Below are positions 15,406 to 22,843 of a stretch of DNA of 34,422 nt, piece after piece. Position numbers and translations under genes: made by a program. Source of the DNA: Opitutia bacterium (lineage in GTDB: Bacteria > Verrucomicrobiota > Verrucomicrobiia > Opitutales > Opitutaceae); contig JACPIS010000043.1 of assembly GCA_016187925.1 (NCBI GenBank), positions 1-34,422 on the forward strand, written 5' to 3'. The first letter of the stretch is position 1. Every line of letters starts with the position of its first letter. The notes under the pieces are model-generated. The model was given only the letters and a program-made list of their open reading frames with translations, was not told where the DNA came from and did not search any database.

Positions 15406-16392
15406 ATGTGCGCTCTCGTCCAATCCAACACGGCGCACCCCGCGGCGAGCACGGGCGCCAATGTGCCGCTCCGCGTCCTGCGGTGGCACGCGCTCGGCAC
15501 GCAGTGCGAGGTGCAATACGCGTGCGCCGACTCCGGCCACGCCCGCGCCTTCGAGAACGAGGCGACCGGCTGGGTCGCGGCCTTCGAGGCGAAATACTCG
15601 CGCTTCCGGCCGGACAGTCTCATCAGCCGCATCAACGCCGCGGCGGGCGGCGACTGGGTGCCGGTCGATCCGGAGATGGATGCGTTCCTTGATCTGTCCG
15701 GCTCGCTGCATCAGCTCACCGGCGGTGTGCTCGACGTCACCGCGCTGCCGCTCATGCGGCTGTGGGACTACAAGGCCGCCACGCCGCGCATCCCCGCGCC
15801 GCAGGAGGTCGCCGCCGCGCTGCGGCTCGTCGGCTGGAGCAAGGTCCAGCGTGCGCCGGGCCGTGTGCGCCTGCCCCTGCCGGGCATGGCGCTCGATTTC
15901 GGCGGCTGGGGCAAGGAATACGCCGTCGACATGATCGCGCAGCTCGCGCGCCGCCACGGGATCGAGCAGGCGCTCGTCGACTTCGGCCACGATTTGTGCG
16001 CCGTCGGCGCCGCGCCGGGCAAGCCGGGCTGGCACATCGGCTTGGAGGACCCCGCGCAGCCGGGCGTCGCCTGCTGGGGCAGCATCGCCGCACGGGATTG
16101 CGGCGTGGCCAGCTCGGGCGACTACATCCGCGGCTTTACGCAGGACGGCCGGCGCTACGGGCACATCATCGACCCGCGCAACGGCCGCCCGGTGGCCAAC
16201 GGCTGCCGCCAGGTGACGGTCGTCGCCCGCACGTGCGTGCAGGCCGGCGTGCTGTCCACCGCAGTTTTCATCCTCGGCCCGGTCACCGGGCTGAGACTCG
16301 TCGAAGAAATCATGGGCGTGGAGGCCGCGATCGTGGCCGACACCGCCCGCCATCAAACCAAGGGGTTCAATCGTTATGTTGTCGCTCATTAA
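15406..16392 (+). CDS. apbE: ApbE-family FAD:protein FMN transferase-like protein
   Basis: A 328-residue protein with the ApbE core: F-E-A-K-Y-S-R-F-R-P-D-S-L-I-S-R-I-N (60-77), L-D-F-G-G-W-G-K-E-Y-A-V-D (163-175), S-S-G-D-Y (236-240) and H-I-I-D-P-R-N-G (253-260). ApbE enzymes attach FMN from FAD to Thr/Ser of exported redox proteins. Two oddities are visible. There is no signal peptide or lipobox, although most family members act outside the cytoplasm. And the C-terminal A-D-x-L-S-T signature reads A-G-V-L-S-T (280-285), so the metal-binding Asp is Gly281. No protein in this window carries the flavin-acceptor motif. It overlaps the thioredoxin gene by 17 bases. Confidence 0.85.
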   Translation: MCALVQSNTAHPAASTGANVPLRVLRWHALGTQCEVQYACADSGHARAFENEATGWVAAFEAKYSRFRPDSLISRINAAAGGDWVPVDPEMDAFLDLSGSLHQLTGGVLDVTALPLMRLWDYKAATPRIPAPQEVAAALRLVGWSKVQRAPGRVRLPLPGMALDFGGWGKEYAVDMIAQLARRHGIEQALVDFGHDLCAVGAAPGKPGWHIGLEDPAQPGVACWGSIAARDCGVASSGDYIRGFTQDGRRYGHIIDPRNGRPVANGCRQVTVVARTCVQAGVLSTAVFILGPVTGLRLVEEIMGVEAAIVADTARHQTKGFNRYVVAH

Positions 16393-16879
16393 GAAAACAT
16401 CCGTCGGCGTGGCGGCTTTGTTCGCCAGCGCCTTGCTGGCCTCGGCCGAGGTCAAGGTCGGCCAGCCGTTTCCCGCGCTCGAGAACTACCGCCTCGAGGG
16501 CCAGCTGCCCGCGGCCGCCGGCCGCGTCGTGCTCGTCGACTTCTGGGCGACGTGGTGCGCGCCGTGCCGGGCGTCGTTCCCCGCCTACAGCGCGCTGCAA
16601 CGCGAGCTCGGCGACCGGGGCTTCACCATCATCGCCGTCAGCGTCGACAAGAAGCAGGGCGAGTATGACGAGTTCCTGAAGAAATTCACCCCGAGCTTCA
16701 CCGCCGTGCGCGACGGCCAGCAGCGCCTGGCCGCGGAACTCCATGTGCCGAGCATGCCGACCAGCTACCTGGTCGATAAGCGCGGCGTGCTGCGCGCCGT
16801 GCACAGCGGCTTCCACGGCGACGCCTCGGTCAAGGAACTGCGCAACCAGATCATCGAATTGCTGGAGGAAAAACCATGA
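16376..16879 (+). CDS. TlpA/ResA-like exported thioredoxin-fold protein
   Basis: A 167-residue protein starting inside the end of apbE. Signal peptide 1-24 (K-K near the start, Ala/Leu core, L-A-S-A/E). The thioredoxin fold has V-L-V-D-F-W-A-T-W-C-A-P-C-R (52-65) with the redox Cys61 and Cys64, and the cis-Pro loop S-M-P-T-S-Y (about 125-130). This is the AhpC-TSA/Redoxin form of TlpA/ResA proteins, which reduce or isomerise disulfides in the periplasm. Its stop overlaps the next ATG, so it is translationally coupled to the Cys-containing DUF4266 lipoprotein, an attractive but unproven partner. Confidence 0.9.
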   Translation: MLSLIKKTSVGVAALFASALLASAEVKVGQPFPALENYRLEGQLPAAAGRVVLVDFWATWCAPCRASFPAYSALQRELGDRGFTIIAVSVDKKQGEYDEFLKKFTPSFTAVRDGQQRLAAELHVPSMPTSYLVDKRGVLRAVHSGFHGDASVKELRNQIIELLEEKP

Positions 16880-17094
16880 ACAAGAAATGCCTGATTCTTC
16901 TCTCGCTCGGCGCGCTGGCGCTGCTCAGCGGCTGCACCACCGTGCAGCCGTGGGAGCGGGCCACGCTGGCCGATTACCGCATGCGCCCGGACCGCGACCC
17001 GCTGATGGTCGCGATGACCGAGCACATCTACTTCTCACGCGAAGCCTCTTCCGGCGGCCGCGGGGTCGGCGGCAGCGGCTGCGGCTGCAACTAA
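16876..17094 (+). CDS. DUF4266 small lipoprotein
   Basis: A 72-residue lipoprotein. Residues 1-19 are a lipoprotein signal ending in the lipobox L-S-G-C (Cys20). The rest matches DUF4266: V-Q-P-W-E-R (23-28), L-A-D-Y-x-M (31-36), a central H-I-Y-F-S-R-E-A (50-57) and a Gly-rich end G-G-S-G-C-G-C-N (65-72). The paired Cys69 and Cys71 at the extreme C-terminus are the striking feature of the family and could bind metal or be redox active. A GGAGG site at 16864-16868 inside the preceding gene serves this start. The mature protein is only about 52 residues and should sit in a membrane leaflet facing the periplasm. Confidence 0.88.
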   Translation: MNKKCLILLSLGALALLSGCTTVQPWERATLADYRMRPDRDPLMVAMTEHIYFSREASSGGRGVGGSGCGCN

Positions 17095-17105
17095 CCGAGA
17101 CCACC

Positions 17106-20100
17106 ATGATAACTCCCCCAGATTCCACGCCGGTCATCCAACTGATGAGCCGGCTGGCCCTCCGCTACCGCTGGTTGCACGCGCCGGTCGGACTCCTGCT
17201 CGTGCTGCTGCAGCGCACCCCCGCGCTCCGGGTGATCGCCGGACTCGAGTTCGTCGCCGGCAACGTGGCCGGCGACGGCTTGAAGTACGTCTTTACCGTC
17301 GCGGCCCTCGGCGCCTACAACTCGCTTGCGGGTGCGACCACGTTCTCCGTCTCCGGCGCCACGCCCGCCAGCGGCCCGGCCGGCACGAACTTCACGATCC
17401 CTGGCACCACCGGCACCGCGATGAACATCTCGTTCACCGTGACGGGTGCCCCGGGCAATCCCAAGTCCTGGAGCGTTACCGGCACGCTGCCCGCGGGCCT
17501 CTCGGTTACGGGCGGCAATCCCGTCAACGTGACCTCGCCCTTCAAGATGACCATCACCGGCACGCCGACGGCCTCGGGCAATTTCCCCGTGACGGTCACG
17601 GCCTGGGATTCCACCGGGGCCAAGGGCAACAAGGCCAGCATCAACTGCACCTTCAGCATCACCGGCGGCGTGGTCACGACTCCACCGTCGTTCAGCATGC
17701 ATCCGTCCAGCGTCACCGTGACGGCGGGCGGGGCGGTCACCTTCTCGGCGACCGCCGGCGGTGCGCCGCCACCGAACTATCAATGGCAGAAGAACGGGGC
17801 GAATATCGCGGGAGCGACGGCGGCGAGCTATAGCATCGCCGGTGCGCAGGCGGGAGATGCCGGCACTTACACCGTGGTCGCCACGAACAGCGCGGGCACG
17901 GCCACCAGCAACGGTGCGGTTCTCACGGTCAACGCGGCCGCCACAGCGCCCGCGATCAGTACGCAACCGCAGAGCGTGACCGTCACGGCCGGCGGCGCCG
18001 CCAGCTTCTCGGTCACGGCGACGGGCACGGCTCCGTTGTCCTACCAGTGGCAGAAAGGCGGGGCGAACATCGCCGGCGCCACCAGCGCGAGTTACTCGAT
18101 CGCCAGCACGCAAGCGGCCGACGCCGGCAGCTACGCCGTCGTGGTGACGAACAGCGCGGGCTCGGTCACGAGCAGCGCCGCCACGCTCACCGTCAACGCG
18201 GCCGCCGTGGCACCTTCGATCACCGGGCAACCGCAGGCGGTCACGACCACCGCGGGTTCCGGCGCGAGCTTCTCGGTCACGGCCACCGGCACCGCGCCGT
18301 TGTCCTACCAATGGAGGAAGGACGGGGCGAACATCGCGGGCGCGACCAGCGCCACCTACACGATCGCCAGCGTGCAGGCGGCCGACGCCGGCAGCTACAC
18401 CGTGGTCGTTTCGAACTCTGTCGGCTCGGCCACTTCCAGCGCCGCCGCTCTCACCGTGAGCGCAGCCTCGGTGGCACCCACCATCGCGGCCCAACCGCAG
18501 GCGGTGACGGTGACGACCGGCGGCAGCGCGAGCTTCTCGGTCACGGCCAACGGCACGGGTCCATTGTCCTATCAATGGAAAAAGGACGGCGCGAACGTCG
18601 CGGGTGCGACCAGCTCCAGCTACTCTATCGCCAGCGCGCAAGCCGGCGATGCGGGCAGCTACACCGTGGTGGTCACTAACAGTGTCGGCTCGGTCACCTC
18701 CGCCGCCGCCTCGCTCACCGTGAGCGCCGCGGCCGTGGCTCCGACCATCAGTGCGCAGCCGCAGAACGCGACGGTCAGCGCCGGCTCCGCCGCGAGTTTC
18801 TCGGTCACGGCGACCGGCACGGGTCCGTTGAGTTATCAATGGCGCAAGAGCAGCGTGAACATCGTGGGCGCCACGGCGGCGACCTACAGCATCGCCAGCG
18901 CGCAGGCCGTGGACGCCGGCAATTACACCGTCGTCGTCAGCAACAGCGTCGGCTCCGTGACCAGCAACGTGGCAACCCTCACCGTCAACACGGCGAGCGG
19001 CCCGGCACCGGTCATTTCCAAGCCGCCGCTGAACGAGACGGTCGCCATCGGCCGCACCGTGAGCTTCTCCGTCGCGGCCGACGGTGCCAGCAGCTACCAG
19101 TGGCAGGTCTCCTCCGACGGCGGCCTCACTTGGAACAATGTCGCGAACAACTCCACCTACAGTGGCGCGACGAGCTCGCGCCTCACCATCGCGAATGCCG
19201 GCACGGATATGAGCGGTTATCTCTACCGGGCCACGGCAACGGGCACCGGCGGCTCTGTGACGACGGGCAACGTGACCCTGACGGTCGCAGCGCCCGTGCT
19301 GCCCGGTCCGACCGCCGTGTGGCTCCAGCCGAGCGGCCAGATGGTGGTGAGCGACAGCAATGCCAACGTCATCCACGCGATCACCACCGGCGGCCAGGCG
19401 AGTTCACTTGCGGGCGTCGCAGGGCAGCAAGGCTCCAGCGACGGCAGCGGCAGCAACGCCCTGTTCCGCACACCGGGCGGCCTCGTCCTCGATGCGTCGG
19501 GCAACGCGTACCTCGCCGACACCGGCAACTCGCTCATCCGGAAAATCAGTTCCAGCGGCGCGGTCACCACGGTGGCCGGCTCCGCGAGCAACCAGGGTTT
19601 CCGCGACGGCGCCGGCAACGCGGCGTGGTTCAACACGCCCGCCGATATCGCCGCGGACGGCTCCGGCAACGTCTACATCGCCGACACCGGCAACTCCGTC
19701 ATCCGCAAGCTCGCGACCGACGGCACCGTGACCACGTTCGCCGGCTCCGCCGGCCAGCGCGGCGGTGCCGACGGCACGGGCGCCGGTGCGCGCTTCAACC
19801 AGCCCGGCGGCATCGTCGCCGACGGCTCGGGCAACGTCTATGTGGCCGACACGTTCAACCACACGATCCGCAAGATCACTCCGTCCGGCGCCGTCTCGAC
19901 GCTCGCCGGCGTGCAGGGCATCAGCGGGGTGGACGACGGCACGGGCGCGGCGGCGTTGTTCAACCAGCCGGGCGGTCTGGCCATCGATACCGCGGGCAAC
20001 CTCTACGTGGCCGACACCGGCAACAACACGGTCCGCGTGCTCTCGCCGGCCGGTGCGGTCCGGACCATCGCCGGTCTGCCCACGATCGCGGGCCTGGAGG

Positions 20101-20411
20101 ATGGCGCCGGTTTCGCGGCGCTGTTCAACCAGCCCAAGGATCTCAGCCTCGATGCATCGGGCAACGTCTACGTGGCCGACTACGGCAACGCCGCCATCCG
20201 CAAGATCACGCCCAGCGGCACCGTCAGCACGCTCAGCCTGAGCCAGTCTTCCAACACGCCGACTCCTACACCGACGCCCACGCCGACGCCGTCGCCCTCG
20301 ACCGGCTCGCCGGGCACCGACGGCGCCAAGTCCGGTGGCGGTGCGCCGAGTGTCTGGTTCCTGCTCCTGCTGGCCGGCGCGACGGCGCTGCGGCGCAGGA
20401 TTCGAGCATGA
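17106..20411 (+). CDS. Giant exported Ig-like / NHL beta-propeller protein with GlyGly-CTERM-like tail
   Basis: A 1101-residue protein starting 11 bases after the DUF4266 stop. The N-terminus (1-80) is an unusual leader with Arg/Leu-rich hydrophobic segments (L-L-L-V-L-L-Q-R-T-P, then a second segment ending near S-L-A-G-A). Residues about 80-190 form a putative-Ig (He_PIG-like) domain. Residues 193-632 are five near-identical Ig-like domains of 88 residues each (nt 17682-19001), without cysteines. A sixth, divergent Ig domain runs to about 730. Residues 733-1045 are six NHL repeats (F-x-x-P-x-G-l-x-x-D-x-x-G-N-x-Y-v-A-D-x-x-N), forming a six-bladed propeller. A P-T-P-T linker leads to a tail S-G-G-G-A-P-S, a hydrophobic helix and R-R-R, like GlyGly-CTERM sorting signals. 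It is probably surface-anchored and adhesive or protein-binding. Confidence 0.85.
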   Translation: MITPPDSTPVIQLMSRLALRYRWLHAPVGLLLVLLQRTPALRVIAGLEFVAGNVAGDGLKYVFTVAALGAYNSLAGATTFSVSGATPASGPAGTNFTIPGTTGTAMNISFTVTGAPGNPKSWSVTGTLPAGLSVTGGNPVNVTSPFKMTITGTPTASGNFPVTVTAWDSTGAKGNKASINCTFSITGGVVTTPPSFSMHPSSVTVTAGGAVTFSATAGGAPPPNYQWQKNGANIAGATAASYSIAGAQAGDAGTYTVVATNSAGTATSNGAVLTVNAAATAPAISTQPQSVTVTAGGAASFSVTATGTAPLSYQWQKGGANIAGATSASYSIASTQAADAGSYAVVVTNSAGSVTSSAATLTVNAAAVAPSITGQPQAVTTTAGSGASFSVTATGTAPLSYQWRKDGANIAGATSATYTIASVQAADAGSYTVVVSNSVGSATSSAAALTVSAASVAPTIAAQPQAVTVTTGGSASFSVTANGTGPLSYQWKKDGANVAGATSSSYSIASAQAGDAGSYTVVVTNSVGSVTSAAASLTVSAAAVAPTISAQPQNATVSAGSAASFSVTATGTGPLSYQWRKSSVNIVGATAATYSIASAQAVDAGNYTVVVSNSVGSVTSNVATLTVNTASGPAPVISKPPLNETVAIGRTVSFSVAADGASSYQWQVSSDGGLTWNNVANNSTYSGATSSRLTIANAGTDMSGYLYRATATGTGGSVTTGNVTLTVAAPVLPGPTAVWLQPSGQMVVSDSNANVIHAITTGGQASSLAGVAGQQGSSDGSGSNALFRTPGGLVLDASGNAYLADTGNSLIRKISSSGAVTTVAGSASNQGFRDGAGNAAWFNTPADIAADGSGNVYIADTGNSVIRKLATDGTVTTFAGSAGQRGGADGTGAGARFNQPGGIVADGSGNVYVADTFNHTIRKITPSGAVSTLAGVQGISGVDDGTGAAALFNQPGGLAIDTAGNLYVADTGNNTVRVLSPAGAVRTIAGLPTIAGLEDGAGFAALFNQPKDLSLDASGNVYVADYGNAAIRKITPSGTVSTLSLSQSSNTPTPTPTPTPTPSPSTGSPGTDGAKSGGGAPSVWFLLLLAGATALRRRIRA
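17682..19001 (+). repeat. Five tandem 264-bp Ig-domain repeats
   Basis: Exact unit borders are 17682, 17946, 18210, 18474 and 18738, each encoding 88 residues. Units 2-5 are the most alike, for example in F-S-V-T-A-T/N-G-T-x-P-L-S-Y-Q-W and D-A-G-S-Y-T-V-V-V. Such arrays can gain or lose units by recombination. Confidence 0.9.
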
Positions 20412-20469
20412 TTTGATCAGGGGCAACTCAAGGACCTCGCCCGCGATTGGGCGGGGTCCGTCTCTCATC

Positions 20470-20505
20470 GCGGCGCGTCGGCTATCCGGCGCGCCGCTTG
20501 TTTTT
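20470..20505. terminator. Terminator between the operon and the convergent kdgK
   Basis: A perfect 8-bp stem (GCGGCGCG at 20470-20477, CGCGCCGC at 20490-20497) with a 12-base loop, then TTGTTTTT (20498-20505). It suits the plus strand and may also serve the leftward kdgK transcript, which ends 11 bases away. Confidence 0.8.
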
Positions 20506-20515
20506 CGCCCGAAGA

Positions 20516-21613
20516 TTACCGCACGACGCGCGCCCCGCCGCCGGCGATCTGCTTTTCGACTTCCTGGCGCGTGGCCATGGAGGTGTCGCCGGGCGTGGTG
20601 GAGGCGAGCGCGCCGTGCGCGGCGCCGTAGTCGACGGCCTTTTGCGCGTCGTTGAACTGGAGGAAGCCGAACTGCAGGCCGGAGGCGAACGAGTCGCCGC
20701 CGCCGACGCGGTCGAGGATCTCGAGCTCGGGATATTTCCGGCTCTCGTGGAATCTGCCGGCGTGCCAGAGGATGGCGGACCAGTCGTTCTTCGTGGCGGT
20801 GATGACGCGGCGCAGCGTGGTGGCGGCGACCTTGAAGTTGGGATACGCCTGCACCGCGGTCTCGATCATGGCCTTGAAGGCGTCGGTCTTGATGGCCGAG
20901 AGGCGATGGTCGACGCCCTTGACCTCGAAGCCGAGCGAGGCGGTGAAGTCCTCCTCGTTGCCGATCATCACGTCGACGTACCGGGCGATCTCGCGGTTGA
21001 CCTCCTGCGCCTTCTGCAGGCCGCCGATGGATTTCCAGAGGGACGGGCGGTAATTCAGGTCGTAGCTGACGATGGTGCCGTGCTGCTTGGCGGCCTTGAC
21101 GGCCTCGATGGTGAGCGCGGCGGTGGACTCGGAAAGCGCGGCGAAAATGCCGCCGGTATGGAACCAGCGTGCGCCGAGCCGCCCAAAGATATTTTCCCAG
21201 TCGAAGTCGCCCGGCTTGAGCTGCGAGGCGGCGGTGTGGCCGCGGTCGGGCACGCCGACGGCGCCGCGGATGCCGAAGCCGCGCTCGGTGAAGTTGAGGC
21301 CATTGCGCACGGTGCGACCGATGCCGTCGTCCTCGCGCCAGCGGATGAAATCAGGAGCGACGCCGCCCTGCAGGATGAAGTCCTCGACGAGGCGGCCGAC
21401 CTCGTTGTCGACGAAGGCGGTGCAGACGGCGGTTTTCAGGCCGAAGCATTTGCGCAGGCCGCGCGAGGTGTTGTATTCGCCGCCGCCCTCCCAGGCGCTG
21501 AAGGAGCGGGTGGTGCGGATGCGGCCCTCGCCCGGATCGAGACGGAGCATGACTTCGCCGAGCGAAATCTGGTCAAAGGCGCAGGAAGCGGCCGGCTTGA
21601 AGTCGAGGGGCAT
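20516..21613 (-). CDS. kdgK: 2-keto-3-deoxygluconate kinase (PfkB family)
   Basis: A 365-residue PfkB-type sugar kinase starting at the ATG complementary to 21611-21613. G-G-G-E-Y-N-T-S (43-50) is the sugar-side signature and D-R-V-G-G-G-D (301-307) is the catalytic/ATP motif with Asp307 as the general base; the commoner form is D-T-x-G-A-G-D. It phosphorylates 2-keto-3-deoxy-D-gluconate to KDPG, the step between UxuA and Eda, both encoded just upstream on the same strand. It is the last gene of the leftward operon. About 110 bases of repeat DNA (GTTGAGAG words and a GTAGGG element) separate it from uxuA. Substrate specificity is inferred from context. Confidence 0.85.
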   Translation of the reverse strand: MPLDFKPAASCAFDQISLGEVMLRLDPGEGRIRTTRSFSAWEGGGEYNTSRGLRKCFGLKTAVCTAFVDNEVGRLVEDFILQGGVAPDFIRWREDDGIGRTVRNGLNFTERGFGIRGAVGVPDRGHTAASQLKPGDFDWENIFGRLGARWFHTGGIFAALSESTAALTIEAVKAAKQHGTIVSYDLNYRPSLWKSIGGLQKAQEVNREIARYVDVMIGNEEDFTASLGFEVKGVDHRLSAIKTDAFKAMIETAVQAYPNFKVAATTLRRVITATKNDWSAILWHAGRFHESRKYPELEILDRVGGGDSFASGLQFGFLQFNDAQKAVDYGAAHGALASTTPGDTSMATRQEVEKQIAGGGARVVR

Positions 21614-21625
21614 GGGGTGGAGGGG

Positions 21626-21724
21626 AGCGGTTGAGAGTTGAGGGATGAGAGTTGAAGAAGGGATTTGATTCGTAGGGTTGCGCCTGGTGTGCGGCCTCCG
21701 GCGCGACACAAGGTCGCGCCCTAC
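21626..21724. repeat. GTTGAGAG words and a GTAGGG...CCCTAC palindromic repeat
   Basis: Between uxuA and kdgK. 21626-21655 is a run of GTTGAGAG/GATGAGAG words. 21672-21724 starts GTAGGGTTGCGCC and ends GGTCGCGCCCTAC, a long imperfect palindrome of the same class as 27313-27360 and 28900-28975. The stop codon of uxuA (21721-21723, TAG on the minus strand) lies inside the CCCTAC end. Confidence 0.7.
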
Positions 21725-22803
21725 GTGGGGGTGACGGACGGAGTGGTGCGAGCGGGCAAGGCGCTCGTCAGTGCGCGTTGGTAGGCCCAGAGCATTTTGT
21801 TGGCGGCGTAGCGGTCGATGGCCGGGTAGCCGTTGGTGGCACTGTCGCTTTCGTAGAAGAGGTCGAGTCCGTGGTCGGAGCGGAAGATGCCGTCCCAGCC
21901 GGCGTCCACCAGCGTGCGCACGACTTCGAGCAGGTCGAAGTTGGCGTCGGGATTGGCGTGGTCGGCCTCGTGGAAACACTTTTCTCCGGTGGTCTTGACC
22001 GCGCGGAGGTGGGCCCACGCGATGGAGTCCTTGAACTCGCGGACCATCGCCGGGATGTTATTGGCCGGATCGGCGCCGTAACTGCCGGTGCAGAAGCACA
22101 GCGCGTTCGAGCGGTGCGGATAGAGCGCGAGCAGACGGCGGATGTCCGCCGGGCCGGTGAGCAACGCGGGCAAGCCGAGGTAGGACCACGGCGGATCGTT
22201 CGGATGCGCGGCGAGGCGGATGCCGTGCTCCGCCGCGACCGGTACGAGCGCGGCAAGCGCGTAGCGGACGTTTTCCCAGAAACCGTCGATGCCGAGATCG
22301 GCATAGGATTTTTGCAACGCGGTGAATTCCTCCGCACTGTAGCGGCGCGACCAGCCGGGCAGGAATAGCCCGTGCGAGAGATCGAGGGCGGCCATGGCCC
22401 GGTGGTCGTAGGCGAGGCCGTGGGTGCCGTTCGGGTGCAGCCGGGCCAGCTCGGTGCGGCCCCAGTCGAGCGGCATGAGGTTGTAAGTGACGATGAGTTC
22501 GCCGGAGTCGGGGAAAACGGTGCGCAGGTGGGCGAGGGTGCGGCGGTAGTTCTCGAGATGCAGGTCGCGCTCGGGTTGACCGAGCTTCATGGCATCGGTC
22601 CAGAACACGCTCTCGACCGGGCCGAGCGCGAGGTCGTGCGCCGTGAGTTCGGCGCGGAGGCGGCGCAGGTCCTCGAGCGGCCATACTTCGCCCGGCGGCA
22701 CGTGGTGCAGGTGGGTGACGACGAGCGGACGCGGCGTCATTTGCCGGATCCACGTCAACGGGACGCGATCCGAGTGACCATACCAGCGAAAGGCAGTCTG
22801 CAT
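21721..22803 (-). CDS. uxuA: D-mannonate dehydratase
   Basis: A 360-residue protein. The start is the ATG complementary to 22801-22803, where the family typically begins (M-Q-T-A-F-R-W-Y-G). Family signatures are F-R-W-Y-G-x-x-D-x-V-x-L-x-x-I-R-Q at the N-terminus, T-H-L-H-H-V-P-P-G-E-V-W (about 30-41), C-F-C-T-G-S-Y-G with a metal-binding Cys and neighbouring His, and R-S-D-H-G in the C-terminal third. It removes water from D-mannonate to give 2-keto-3-deoxy-D-gluconate and needs a divalent metal. It is close to the usual length (E. coli UxuA is 394). It lies 40 bases downstream of eda and shares its transcript. The stop codon is supplied by a dispersed repeat, so the last few residues (T-P-S-V-T-P-T) may be recent. 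Confidence 0.93.
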   Translation of the reverse strand: MQTAFRWYGHSDRVPLTWIRQMTPRPLVVTHLHHVPPGEVWPLEDLRRLRAELTAHDLALGPVESVFWTDAMKLGQPERDLHLENYRRTLAHLRTVFPDSGELIVTYNLMPLDWGRTELARLHPNGTHGLAYDHRAMAALDLSHGLFLPGWSRRYSAEEFTALQKSYADLGIDGFWENVRYALAALVPVAAEHGIRLAAHPNDPPWSYLGLPALLTGPADIRRLLALYPHRSNALCFCTGSYGADPANNIPAMVREFKDSIAWAHLRAVKTTGEKCFHEADHANPDANFDLLEVVRTLVDAGWDGIFRSDHGLDLFYESDSATNGYPAIDRYAANKMLWAYQRALTSALPARTTPSVTPT

Positions 22804-22843
22804 GAGGGCGTGGGACCTAAACAGAGGGGAAGGGTTGCGCGGC

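Noticed and set aside
17682-19001. CRISPR array or satellite DNA
   Set aside because: Repeat units are 264 bp, in frame and coding for Ig-like domains. No short repeat-spacer pattern exists anywhere in the window.
19140-19180. S-T-Y-S-G-A-T in the Ig/NHL protein as a flavinylation site
   Set aside because: The essential Asp three residues before Ser is missing, and the surrounding S-G-A-T/A-G-A-T pattern is a normal part of these Ig repeats.
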